Positions 34,015 to 42,151 of a stretch of DNA of 64,000 nt are shown one piece after another. The stretch's first letter is position 1, and every line of letters begins with the position of its first letter. The position numbers were made by a program, and so were the translations under genes. The DNA lies in contig NC_012587.1 of assembly GCF_000018545.1 (NCBI RefSeq), positions 1,178,001-1,242,000 of the forward strand, given 5' to 3'. Under the pieces are notes generated by a model, which worked only from the letters and a program-made list of their open reading frames with translations, was not told where the DNA came from and did no database searches. Source of the stretch: Sinorhizobium fredii NGR234. Lineage in GTDB: Bacteria; Pseudomonadota; Alphaproteobacteria; Rhizobiales; Rhizobiaceae.

Positions 34015-34255
34015 GACGCAAACTCCCTTGGCTTGGGGCGAAAGCGAGATGGATCTGTTCGCCAGCGATTGATGCTGAAATAAAAAGATGTGTTTGAAAC
34101 GGGGCAATCGCAAGGGGGACAAATAGGAGAGTCGCCCGATCGGGTTACTGAAGCCATCGCGTGCGGTGATGCGGGCGGTATCCGTTTCCCCTCTAATACC
34201 ACCTTGCCGGGTGATAAATCATGCCTACCTTCTTTTGGGATGCAAGGAGGGAAGA

Positions 34256-34444
34256 ATGGCAGACTTTCTCAAGAAGATGGGCCGCGACAGCGAGTTTGTT
34301 TCAACGCAAGAGCACGAGATTGCCTACCTCATGAAGGCCACGAATAAGACCAGGGAAGAGGTGCTCAAGGCGATCCGCGAAGTCGGTCCCGACCGCCAAA
34401 TGGTGATGGAATATCTTTCCAAACGCCCACGCTCGACTCGCTAA
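34256..34444 (+). CDS. DUF3606 domain protein
   Basis: 62 residues from the ATG at 34256, directly behind AAGGAGGGAAGA. HEIAYLMKATNKTREEVLKA, IREVGPDRQMVMEYL is the DUF3606 pattern. Widespread in rhizobia, unknown role. A strong terminator follows at 34510. Confidence 0.75.
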   Translation: MADFLKKMGRDSEFVSTQEHEIAYLMKATNKTREEVLKAIREVGPDRQMVMEYLSKRPRSTR

Positions 34445-34509
34445 AGCGGGTAACGAGGGATAGACTTGCCGTCCACCATTCCTCCCAGAGAGTTGGTGCT
34501 CTGCTCACG

Positions 34510-34540
34510 CGCCCGCCGGACAAGCGGGCGTTTTCTTTTT
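34510..34540 (+). terminator. Intrinsic terminator after the DUF3606 gene
   Basis: CGCCCGC, 7-base loop, GCGGGCG, then TTTTCTTTTT. Confidence 0.88.
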
Positions 34541-34835
34541 GTCGCCAGGTTGCGTTTCACAAGCGTTGCACGTGCGTTGTATGCGGCAACAAAAAAGGCC
34601 GGGCAAACCCGACCTTCCGAGAACCGGTAGCGGGTGGCTCCTCCAATGAACCTTTTAAAACCCATTGGAGATACCGCAAATCAAGCTTTGTCGTCGCTTG
34701 ACGTGGGCCAGACGCTACCGGCAGGAAAGATTATACGCTTCCCCTCGTTCATTGCCAATCAATCGGGGGTGGTGAGTTCGTCCCGCCATCGACCGGCGTT
34801 TGGCAGGGCCGTCCCCTTTCCTTGCTACGTGTTGA
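34541..34835. other. Gene-poor region with a minus-strand terminator
   Basis: No gene is supported. On the minus strand a hairpin with a T-run (AAGGTCGGG, loop, CCCGGCCTTTTTTG) is at 34591-34616. An inverted pair CCGGTAGCG/CGCTACCGG lies at 34625-34723. This suggests a minus-strand RNA of about 130-200 bases, possibly with a 23-residue open frame (ATG at 34752, MNEGKRIIFPAGSVWPTSS). Confidence 0.4.
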
Positions 34836-35141
34836 ATGGCCCCCGCCGAAATGGGGTACGGCGGAAGAAAAACCCGGGACTACGCGCCACGAAAAAGCCC
34901 CGCTCGCGGGACCGGCTGGACTTATCGCGAATCGGTGAAGCTGCGCGAGCTGCTCGACGAGATTCGGACCGATCAGCCGGACGTGGTGCTGAGGCGCAAG
35001 GGTGCCGTGTTCACGCGGCCGGTGCTCGTCGCTGAGGTGGAGTATCGCGCCTGGACGCTGGACGGGAAGCTGCGGCACCTCTCATTTAAGGGGATTAGGG
35101 AGCGGGTGGATGACACGACGGTTTTCAACCTCGGCCGCTGA
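34836..35141 (+). CDS. LigD-type DNA ligase C-terminal (OB-fold) fragment
   Basis: 101 residues from the ATG at 34836. FTRPVLVAEVEYRAWTLDG and LRHLSFKGIRERV match the C-terminal end of the ATP-dependent ligase domain of LigD. The nucleotidyltransferase half with the active Lys is absent. The first 40 residues are basic and unlike the ligase. It is either a remnant or a stand-alone OB-fold protein; on its own it cannot ligate DNA. Confidence 0.65.
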   Translation: MAPAEMGYGGRKTRDYAPRKSPARGTGWTYRESVKLRELLDEIRTDQPDVVLRRKGAVFTRPVLVAEVEYRAWTLDGKLRHLSFKGIRERVDDTTVFNLGR

Positions 35142-35201
35142 CGACGGCTTTCAGAAGCGCATTGTTCGATCGCAGTCATATAGGTTTCGGCGCGCTGCGG
35201 A

Positions 35202-36908
35202 TCATATGGGATCTGCTCGAACGACGGTAGGATTGAAGTGGACAACCGCATCCCCGGCCTTTCCGCCTGTGAACGTGAATGCGAACTCGGGTGCGTTCGG
35301 GTCGGGGTGGCGAGTCTTCGATTTCTTCTGACGGTTCTCAGATTCGAAGAAGTCTCGCGAAACGTGCCCCAATGACGGCAGCACTGGGCGAACGCCTCTG
35401 AACCACTCTTCTACCGCTACTATCTGCAGACGCGGCAAGTGACCATGCGCCGTCTCTATGAAACCGAAGGAAGCAGCTTCCGCTTTCATCTCGCGTGTCC
35501 CTTGATTGAGGCAAATGAATAGCCCCATCTCAGCCCGCTCACGCTCGATTACTGCCTTAAATTCACGTACATCCTTAGCGCCAACGTGCTGACCACCTTT
35601 AACGGATGTCAGAATGCGTCCCCATCCGCGTGGCCCATTCATAAAATACATCTGGCCGTCGATCCCCTTGTCTGGCCCCTTCCTGACTTCCTTTAAGGCT
35701 TGCACCCCGACAAGATAGTTCGCCCACCACTGAAATTGATATTTGTCCCGTTGAGCGAGGCGCACAGCACCTGCGAAGTCTCGCGGAATACCTCCGAGGG
35801 TGTATTCTGTTCCTCCCATTAATGCGGCCAATCGTTCCTCTATCACCTTGATCGCGTGGTAGGCGACGTCGATGCCGATCCAATGGCGCTGGGATTTCTG
35901 CGCGGCGGCAACTGTGGTGCCGCAGCCGCAAAATGGATCGAGCACGACGTCCCCCTCATCGGTCATGGCTTTTATGAGCCGGTCAAGAAGGCGAACTGGC
36001 TTCTGAGTGGGGTAGCCAAGGCGCTCGCGCGCTTGAGAGTTCAACGGTGGGATATCGGACCAAACGTCCCCTAGCGGCATCCCGCGCTGCTCATCGAGAT
36101 AGCGTTTCAGTCTCGGCACGCGACCTGGTGCAGATTGATGGATCAGGCCCGCCTGTCGAGCGTTTTCCATGCGGTCGCGCGTCCACCGCCAAACGCGTGT
36201 CACACCCATGAACTCGTATGTTAGGTTAGGACGATCAGGACTGGGGTTGATGAGGCTGGTGAGTTGGTACAGGCGCCCGTCGCCGTCCTCCATTGTGTAT
36301 TTCTCTGCTATGGACTTAGGAACATTCTCCAAATCATAAGGTATGAAGAGGCTCTCTCCGTTCCATTTGCGATCTGCCGTAGCTTCATAGCAAAGGATAA
36401 CGTCGTGATTTGTCGGGAGACGCCGCGTCATTAGGCCTTTGCCCATCGTGCGCTTCCAAATAATCTCGTTTGAGAACCTCTCGGGTCCAAAGATGGCATC
36501 CAAAATAATCTTCAGGTAATGACTTGCAGTAGGATCGCAGTGGAGGAGAAGAGAACCGGTTGGCTTGAGAACGCGTCGCAGCTCGTGCAGCCTCTGCGCC
36601 ATCATGACGAGATAAGCCATCATATCGCTCTCGCCCAATGCTGAGTGCAGTGCATTCACGATGGCGGCAATACTTCCACCGGCTCGCATTATTTCGTCAA
36701 AGGCCCACTGGGCCTCTGCTCCCCATGTCCATGTGTCTCGAAAAGCTTCAACTTGAGCGCTCGCAGCTTCGTCTGCCGGAGTGCGAAACAGTACATTGTA
36801 ATTTGCGTTGCTGTTAAAGGGCGGGTCGAGGTAGACGAGATCGACGCTTTCTGTCGCAATCTCTTCTCGAAGAATTGTGAGGTTATCTCCGAACCACAAT
36901 TGATTCAT
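35202..36908 (-). CDS. DNA methyltransferase fused to a nuclease-like domain
   Basis: 568 residues. The N-terminal part is an N6-adenine/N4-cytosine methyltransferase of beta type: LVYLDPPFNSNANY (motif IV, DPPF at 28-31), then a target-recognition region, then VVLDPFCGCGTTVAAAQ (motif I, near 318-330). After about residue 390 a second domain begins: VRKGPDKGIDGQMYF and RILTSVKGGQHVGAKDV. The D...(S)VK spacing resembles Mrr-like PD-(D/E)xK nucleases. Ordinary methyltransferases of this type end earlier. It may modify phage DNA and cut foreign DNA in one chain, or use the domain for targeting. Read leftward, 215 bases after the integrase operon. Confidence 0.85.
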   Translation of the reverse strand: MNQLWFGDNLTILREEIATESVDLVYLDPPFNSNANYNVLFRTPADEAASAQVEAFRDTWTWGAEAQWAFDEIMRAGGSIAAIVNALHSALGESDMMAYLVMMAQRLHELRRVLKPTGSLLLHCDPTASHYLKIILDAIFGPERFSNEIIWKRTMGKGLMTRRLPTNHDVILCYEATADRKWNGESLFIPYDLENVPKSIAEKYTMEDGDGRLYQLTSLINPSPDRPNLTYEFMGVTRVWRWTRDRMENARQAGLIHQSAPGRVPRLKRYLDEQRGMPLGDVWSDIPPLNSQARERLGYPTQKPVRLLDRLIKAMTDEGDVVLDPFCGCGTTVAAAQKSQRHWIGIDVAYHAIKVIEERLAALMGGTEYTLGGIPRDFAGAVRLAQRDKYQFQWWANYLVGVQALKEVRKGPDKGIDGQMYFMNGPRGWGRILTSVKGGQHVGAKDVREFKAVIERERAEMGLFICLNQGTREMKAEAASFGFIETAHGHLPRLQIVAVEEWFRGVRPVLPSLGHVSRDFFESENRQKKSKTRHPDPNAPEFAFTFTGGKAGDAVVHFNPTVVRADPI

Positions 36909-37123
36909 GATGGCCGCTCCAGGATCCTATTACAGGTTGCGGCTTCGTCGTTAATTTTTACTTATCGATGTGGACGGAATGCTTCGACCAAGCACATTAT
37001 GCCGCCACCCAGTGGCGGTCGTGCGGTGGTCTTCACGCAGAGCACATCGGATCCACGGGGGCTCTCCTCAAATCTGAAGACCGCTCGCTTGGCTCAGAAT
37101 GAGCCGTGCAGTCGGTAATGCGT

Positions 37124-37330
37124 TCAGAACTCGACGGATCGACTTCTTCCAACTCCCACGGCAAGCCACCGGCTGCCCCTCTGCTCGCGCATGTCGCGTA
37201 TCGTGGCGATCGATCGATTGAGAAGACCCTTGATCTCGAACGACGTCAGTCGGTCTGCCTCATTCGCAGCTCTGATCAGTTCGGCGATGAATACGGTGGT
37301 GAGGCCTATGGGATTGCAGCCGAAACTCAC
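37124..37330 (-). CDS. Small hypothetical protein of the integrase operon
   Basis: 68 residues; the start at 37330 overlaps the stop of the previous gene as ATGA. Mostly helical in the middle (IAELIRAANEADRLTSFEIK, IATIRDMREQRG). Last of a chain of small genes read from the integrase. Function unknown. Confidence 0.55.
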   Translation of the reverse strand: MSFGCNPIGLTTVFIAELIRAANEADRLTSFEIKGLLNRSIATIRDMREQRGSRWLAVGVGRSRSVEF

Positions 37331-37656
37331 TTCTTCTTTCGCGCGGCCTCTTCTCTCTCCATCTGTTTTCGCAGCGCCAGAAGCTCGGCAAGATCCGCAG
37401 AGTGGCCCCTCCGTTGGTAGACAGGTTTGGGTTTCGGCTTCGCTGCTTCCAGCAGAGTCTCAACGTCGGCTGGCAGCAGAAACATTCGATTGCCGAAAAT
37501 ACGGCACGCCCCTAGCTCGCGCGCCATCTGCCGCACTCTGCGAGGTGAAATTCCGAAGTGGTAGGCCACCTCTTCGGGAGTTCGCCCTGCTGGCAGATCG
37601 GATCTCTCTACCGGTTTGCCCTCGTGCTTCTCGGGTGGATTGAGATCTACAGGCAT
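37327..37656 (-). CDS. Helix-turn-helix protein, excisionase-like
   Basis: 109 residues. GRTPEEVAYHFGISPRRVRQ is a helix-turn-helix, followed by the wing-like RIFGNRMFLLPADVETLLEA, then a Lys/Arg-rich tail. The fold is that of small excisionase/regulator proteins. Overlaps both neighbours. Probable DNA binding in the integration/control operon. Confidence 0.65.
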   Translation of the reverse strand: MPVDLNPPEKHEGKPVERSDLPAGRTPEEVAYHFGISPRRVRQMARELGACRIFGNRMFLLPADVETLLEAAKPKPKPVYQRRGHSADLAELLALRKQMEREEAARKKK

Positions 37657-38195
37657 GGGTACTTATCCCGGTGTGCGCGCTGGTCTCGCATCGCCTTCAC
37701 CCCCGCACTGGTTAGCCAGATCTGGTCTGGGTGACCGTAGCGGTCGGTTTCCGAGCTGGCCTCGACAAAGCCACGCTCTTCCAATTTCTTTTGCGTGTGG
37801 GAGCCATAATCCTTGAGGGCGTACCAGTCGACCCGGACCTCGGGACCATGCGCCATCAGGTAGTCCATGGCCTTCCGCTCTCTCCAGTTTAGAGGTGGCT
37901 GGATTGGCTCTTGCGGGATGTCTTCCCACGGGATGTCCCAAGCGGAATCTCGCTGTGGCGCTGGCGCTTTTCCTCGAGCTTCACGAGCACGTTCTCGTTC
38001 TCTCCACGCCTGCCATTCGGCCAATGACGTGAACTCTTCTGGTTTCAGGTCAACCGTTTCTGGCTGCGCAGCTGAGTTTGGATGCAGCCGGATCGTATAT
38101 CCTTCGGCTTCGACTTCTATCGTTATGTTGTTCCGCTTAGCCACAGCGGCCAGGCGATTGAGATCAGCCTGTTTGATGGGCGCCCGCGCGGTCAC
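37647..38195 (-). CDS. Hypothetical protein
   Basis: 182 residues. The N-terminus (QADLNRLAAVAKRNNITIEV, GYTIRLHP) is similar to that of the product at 38554, showing a shared small module. The middle is Trp/Pro-rich (WDIPWEDIPQEPIQPPLNW). The C-terminal part (VDWYALKDYGSHTQKKLEER, IWLTSAGVKAM) looks like a winged-helix domain. ATGA overlap with 38192. Confidence 0.6.
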   Translation of the reverse strand: MTARAPIKQADLNRLAAVAKRNNITIEVEAEGYTIRLHPNSAAQPETVDLKPEEFTSLAEWQAWRERERAREARGKAPAPQRDSAWDIPWEDIPQEPIQPPLNWRERKAMDYLMAHGPEVRVDWYALKDYGSHTQKKLEERGFVEASSETDRYGHPDQIWLTSAGVKAMRDQRAHRDKYPCL

Positions 38196-38557
38196 TTGTT
38201 CTCATTCCACAGCTTAGCCAATGCTGCCATTCGCTTGCGCTCCTCCTTTTCCGCCCTCATCTCTGTAAATCGTTCCATAAACCCGTATGGCTCAAGACTA
38301 TTGACACTCTTCACGATGCTGCGCCTGGCAGGGCGCGCTGGGGGGCAGTCTCGTGTCCGCCTGCGCTTTATAAAATCGTGGATGTCATCCAGATGGAAGC
38401 CAAGGCGCGGTCGCGTGCGGCCGACACCCAAAGGGACATAGGCGATTTCGCCAGCCTTCACGAACTCACGCAGGGTCTTGGTGGAGATATTCAGCATCCC
38501 TGCCGTTTGCTCGCTCGTGTACAGAAGCGGCTCGTTCATGTCGTCAGTTGGAATCAT
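38192..38557 (-). CDS. Helix-turn-helix (MerR/excisionase family) protein
   Basis: 121 residues. LLYTSEQTAGMLNISTKTLR, EFVKAGEIAYVPLGVGRTRP and LDDIHDFIKRRR form a typical excisionase-type winged helix-turn-helix. The C-terminal half is charged and helical. It may act in excision or control of the integrase operon, in which it is the third gene. Confidence 0.7.
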   Translation of the reverse strand: MIPTDDMNEPLLYTSEQTAGMLNISTKTLREFVKAGEIAYVPLGVGRTRPRLGFHLDDIHDFIKRRRTRDCPPARPARRSIVKSVNSLEPYGFMERFTEMRAEKEERKRMAALAKLWNENK

Positions 38558-38778
38558 ACGCCTCTACTTCCTCGATTCTCGTTCGCAAGCCATCGTGCGA
38601 GTTCCGCTTCCGCGCGCTCCTCCCTCGACATTTTTTGACTGAGCATCTGCGGTGGCTGATATGGCATTACTCGGACAATCGCTCCGTCACGCTCTAGTTC
38701 AACGGTAACACCTTCGGAGTTTGCGACTTCAGCCATACGCTTCAATTCGGCGATAGATATGATGGCCCTCCGCGTCAT
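38554..38778 (-). CDS. Small hypothetical protein with a module shared with 37647
   Basis: 74 residues. AELKRMAEVANSEGVTVELE, RDGAIVRVMP corresponds to the N-terminus of the 182-residue protein encoded two genes further on. The start is one base past the integrase stop, so it is probably translated from the same message. Function unknown. Confidence 0.6.
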   Translation of the reverse strand: MTRRAIISIAELKRMAEVANSEGVTVELERDGAIVRVMPYQPPQMLSQKMSREERAEAELARWLANENRGSRGV

Positions 38779-38779
38779 C

Positions 38780-40069
38780 CTAGAAAGCGCCCGCCTCAGG
38801 GGCAGCGCGCCCTACTAACCTCAGAACTTCGTCGGCCCACGCGGTCAGAGCGGCGCGCTTCTCCTCCGCATAATCATATCGGTTATAAACTGCGGCAACG
38901 CCCTTGATCGATCCGGATCGGTGATTAAGCACAGCTTCCACGATGTGCACGGGAACGCTTAGCCGAGCCATGCCGCTGGCAGCGGTGCGCCTCAAGTCAT
39001 GGTAGGTCCAAGGCTCTATCGAGATACCTTCCGGATCTTCCCCGCGCTCCTCGGCTTCCTTCCTCGCGATGGCGAGCATTTCCCCGTCGAGCTGGGTTTT
39101 CGCCTTAGAGAAGCCCGAGACTGGGGTCTTGCCGGTCGTGGTGAACAGGTAGATCGGCTTTGCCTTCTCATCCTCGGCGGGCTTAATTTTCGGCAGCCCC
39201 TCGATGATTTCCAAAGCGGATGCCGTGAGCGGGACGAAGTGTTCCTTCTTGTTCTTTGCCCGATCGACCGAGATAACCCAAAGCTGATTATTGCCCTCAA
39301 GCTCCAACTCATCCCACAGGGCGTCGGAGACTTCCGTTCGCCTTTGAGCAGTCAGGAGCAGCAATTTCACGACGGGGCCGAACGGGTATGCAAGCTTCTC
39401 CGCCGCAAGCCACAGGAAGCGGATTTCCTCGTCTGTCAGTATCCGATCGCGCGTCTTCTCTTCCGACGGCGCCTTGATCGACACGACCGGGGAGGCATCA
39501 ACTATGTCTCGCTCCATGGCCCAAGCGAAAAACTTGCTCAACAGGGCCCGGACGCGATTGGCCATGATAGGTGAGCCGCGGTCAACGATTTCGTCGAGCA
39601 GTTTAAGCACGTCCCGTTTGGTCACGGTTTTGACGAGCTTCTGTTTCCACTTCGGTTTCAGGTTTTTTTCGACAATGCGTTTGCTTTCCCTCACGTAAGA
39701 CGGCCGATTTTTTACGGCGACGTGGCGAGTGACAAACTCGTCCAATAGCGCTGGCATCAGATCCATATGCGCCGGCCGCTTCGGCTCCTGCTCTGCCTTC
39801 TCGGTTGCCGGGTCTCTGCCTTCCGAGACCATGCGTAACGCCTTGCGCGCCTCCTCGCGTGCATCGCTTAAACTGATTGCAGGAAATCCCCCCAGCGTCA
39901 TCTTTCGCGGCTTGCCCGCATGGCGGTAACGAACCGCCCAACTCTTAACCCCTGTCGTCTGCACGATCAGATATAAGCCCTGCAGGGCGCCGTCCGGGAT
40001 CTCCCGCCTGGAACTTCCGGCTTTGATGGCTTCGATGGATTTTACGGTCAGTGGTTTTGCTGCTGGCAT
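38780..40069 (-). CDS. int: Tyrosine integrase, P4-like with N-terminal arm-binding domain
   Basis: 429 residues, full length. The N-terminus PLTVKSIEAIKAGSSRREIP with LYLIVQTTGVKSWAVRYRHA is the DUF4102 arm-binding domain. The core-binding region lies about 95-200. The catalytic domain shows Arg in LLLTAQRRTEVSDALWDELE (near 243), His and Arg in WTYHDLRRTAASGMA (near 357-360), a later His in LNHRSGSIKG and the nucleophile Tyr near 396-400 (AVYNRYDYAEE). It catalyses integration into tRNA-Thr; its start is about 150 bases from attR with GGGTAAC repeats between. Confidence 0.95.
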   Translation of the reverse strand: MPAAKPLTVKSIEAIKAGSSRREIPDGALQGLYLIVQTTGVKSWAVRYRHAGKPRKMTLGGFPAISLSDAREEARKALRMVSEGRDPATEKAEQEPKRPAHMDLMPALLDEFVTRHVAVKNRPSYVRESKRIVEKNLKPKWKQKLVKTVTKRDVLKLLDEIVDRGSPIMANRVRALLSKFFAWAMERDIVDASPVVSIKAPSEEKTRDRILTDEEIRFLWLAAEKLAYPFGPVVKLLLLTAQRRTEVSDALWDELELEGNNQLWVISVDRAKNKKEHFVPLTASALEIIEGLPKIKPAEDEKAKPIYLFTTTGKTPVSGFSKAKTQLDGEMLAIARKEAEERGEDPEGISIEPWTYHDLRRTAASGMARLSVPVHIVEAVLNHRSGSIKGVAAVYNRYDYAEEKRAALTAWADEVLRLVGRAAPEAGAF

Positions 40070-40071
40070 CC

Positions 40072-40091
40072 GGGGTAACTACGGGGTAACA
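40072..40091 (+). promoter_or_regulatory. Putative integrase arm-type sites, right
   Basis: GGGGTAACT and GGGGTAACA in direct repeat, 11 bases apart, right at the 5' end of int and 129 bases inside attR. The pair matches the one at 8349-8369. Binding here could also repress int. Inference from position and repetition. Confidence 0.55.
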
Positions 40092-40219
40092 AAAATCGAC
40101 GGGCGGTCACGGATTCTGATGAAAGCATGTGAACGGCCAAAAGCCCATGGCTACAAGGGTTTCAAGGGCAAAATAACTGTGGACTGAATCGTCCTGAACG
40201 GCGACGAAATGTCACTTTT

Positions 40220-40269
40220 GCTGATTTGTAATCAGTAGGTCGGGAGTTCGAGTCTCTCTGGGGGCACCA
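40220..40269 (+). repeat. attR core (50-bp copy of tRNA-Thr 3' half)
   Basis: Perfect copy of 8253-8302, including the CCA end. It lacks the acceptor 5' strand and the D-arm, so no tRNA is formed here. It marks the right end of the prophage. Confidence 0.95.
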
Positions 40270-40333
40270 TTCTTCAAAACTTTCGGTAAGCCTGCCACGA
40301 CGCCGCCTCGGCCGATCGATGTTTTGCATCCCC

Positions 40334-41275
40334 TCAAATATCGAATGACTGCGCCGGTCGCGGATCCACCTCCCGGCACCGTTCCATGGCCTTGATCAGG
40401 TTCTCCGCGAGGTAATCGATCAGCGCGCGGGTCGCCGGCAGCATGCCCTGGCGCGAGGGGAAGACGAGGTGGACCATGACGTTGCCGGACGTCCACTCCG
40501 GAAGCACCGGGACGAGCACGCCGGTGCGGAAGGCACGCTCGCAGATGTGGTCCGGTAGCATCGCAATCCCCATGCCTTCGATCGCGGCGCGTTCGAGGAT
40601 GACAAAGTCGCTGCAGCCGATCACCGGCCGGTGGGCGATCTCCATCGATCCGCCATCGGTGTGAAAGAGGCGCCAGACGTCATTGCCGTGTTGCTCGTTC
40701 ATCGACAGCGTCGGCATTTCGGACAGATTGGAAGTGGTAATCTCTCCGAGGCGGGCTAGAAGTGTCGGGCTCACGGCCAGCCGTGAGCGCACCTCGCCGA
40801 ACTTGCGCACGATCAGCTGGCTGTCGGTGTCGAGCTGGTCGCGCGCCCGCAGCGCCACGTCGAATCGTTCCTCGATCATGTCGAGGCGCCGGTTCGTCGC
40901 CGTTATCAGCAGCCGGACTCCCGGGTAGCGGCGATGAAAGCCGGGAAGAATGTCGGCGAGCATCGGCGTGAAGCCGAGCGGGCAGCCGAGCCGCACGACG
41001 CCGGTCGGTTCGCCGCGCACCGCGGCGATCTCGGCTTCCACGGCCGCAACGCCGTCCAGCAATCCCTGGGCATGCTCGTAGAATACGCGACCGATTTCGG
41101 TGACGCGCAGTTTGCGCGTCGAACGTTCGAGAAGGCGCACGCCCAACTGGTCCTCCAGCCGCGCCACATGCTTGCTGAGCTTGGATTTTGGAATGTTCAG
41201 GTCGCGCGCGGCGGCGCTGAAGCCGTTGTTCTTCACGACGGCGGCGAAGAGGGCGATATCGTTCAGGTCCTGCAT
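40334..41275 (-). CDS. LysR-family transcriptional regulator
   Basis: 313 residues from the ATG at 41275. The N-terminal helix-turn-helix is ALFAAVVKNNGFSAAARDLN, IPKSKLSKHVARLE, followed by the substrate-binding domain (GVVRLGCPLGFTPMLADILP). It is divergent from the azoreductase gene 160 bases away and probably controls it, as is usual for LysR/azoR pairs (inference). First host gene after the prophage. Confidence 0.92.
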   Translation of the reverse strand: MQDLNDIALFAAVVKNNGFSAAARDLNIPKSKLSKHVARLEDQLGVRLLERSTRKLRVTEIGRVFYEHAQGLLDGVAAVEAEIAAVRGEPTGVVRLGCPLGFTPMLADILPGFHRRYPGVRLLITATNRRLDMIEERFDVALRARDQLDTDSQLIVRKFGEVRSRLAVSPTLLARLGEITTSNLSEMPTLSMNEQHGNDVWRLFHTDGGSMEIAHRPVIGCSDFVILERAAIEGMGIAMLPDHICERAFRTGVLVPVLPEWTSGNVMVHLVFPSRQGMLPATRALIDYLAENLIKAMERCREVDPRPAQSFDI

Positions 41276-41435
41276 TCGAGCCTCCATCAGAGCGGACGAG
41301 GAGGCGCTCGCATTCGCTCTAGCTTGCTTAGATTGTTTCCCTCGGGAAACGGAATGTCAATTATTCGCCGTCTTATCCGGTGATTGTTTTCAAATCATAT
41401 GTTGTGCACCGCAACTCGAAACAAAGGTGCCTCCC

Positions 41436-42056
41436 ATGAACGTCCTCCACATCGACTCCGGCATCCTCGGAGAACATTCGGTTTCCCGCCGCCTGACGGC
41501 GGCAATCGTCGCGCAGATCAAGGCTGACCGGCCCGATGCGAATGTGATCTACCGCGACCTCGTCTCCGAGCGCCTGCAGCATCTGACCGGCGCGCAGATC
41601 ATGGCGCCGGCCGACCTCGACGGTGTCGATCCGGCGCTGGCTTCGGATGTCCGGACCGGCCGCCAGATGCTCGATGAGTTCCTTGCCGCCGACACGATCG
41701 TCGTCGGCGCGCCGATGTACAACTTCTCGATTCCGAGCCAGCTGAAAGCCTGGATCGATCGCCTTGCCGTCGCCGGCAAGACCTTCCGCTACACCGAAGC
41801 CGGCCCGGAGGGTCTCGCCAAGGGCAAGAAGGTCATCGTCGCCTCGACGCGCGGTGGACATTATTCTGCCGGGCCGGCCGCGGCCATGGATCACCAGGAA
41901 GCCTATTTGCGCACGGTCTTCGGCTTCTTCGGTATCACCGATGTCGAATTCGTCCGTGCCGAAGGCCTGAACCTGGGTGCAGACCAGAAGCAGTTCGCCA
42001 TTGCCGAAGCTGAAAAGACGATCGCTGAGGGCGACGTTCTGCGGCTCGCGAGCTAA
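41436..42056 (+). CDS. azoR: FMN-dependent NADH:quinone/azo reductase
   Basis: 206 residues from the ATG at 41436. Flavodoxin-like fold with the FMN-binding N-terminus NVLHIDSGILGEHSVSRRLT and VVGAPMYNFSIPSQLKAWID, and a STRGGHYSAGPA loop. It reduces quinones and azo compounds with NADH in the cytosol. Divergent from the LysR regulator. The longer open frame beginning at 41100 is antisense to that regulator. Confidence 0.92.
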   Translation: MNVLHIDSGILGEHSVSRRLTAAIVAQIKADRPDANVIYRDLVSERLQHLTGAQIMAPADLDGVDPALASDVRTGRQMLDEFLAADTIVVGAPMYNFSIPSQLKAWIDRLAVAGKTFRYTEAGPEGLAKGKKVIVASTRGGHYSAGPAAAMDHQEAYLRTVFGFFGITDVEFVRAEGLNLGADQKQFAIAEAEKTIAEGDVLRLAS

Positions 42057-42151
42057 TCATCAGTTCGGCCGGCGCCGGAGCGGGGTGAGGAAAGTGTTCG
42101 CGGTTTTCCGCCCGCATCCCGCTCCAATATAAGTGCCGGTCTGTTGCGGAA

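Larger units (their letters stand above)
8253..40269. mobile_element. Prophage inserted in tRNA-Thr, podophage-like, probably defective
   Basis: About 32 kb flanked by perfect 50-bp copies of the tRNA-Thr 3' half. It contains a tyrosine integrase next to the right end, a prim-pol replication protein, RNase H, a NusG paralogue, terminase, portal and capsid fragments, ejection proteins, an S74 tail fibre, endolysin, holin-like and spanin-like genes, and a methyltransferase. No tape-measure or contractile-sheath gene was seen, which fits a short-tailed phage. The head module is truncated and partly inverted (17559-19435). No CI-like repressor was recognised. Confidence 0.93.

Noticed and set aside
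40220..40269. Second tRNA-Thr gene
   Set aside because: Only the 3' half is present; acceptor 5' strand and D-arm are missing, so it is attR.
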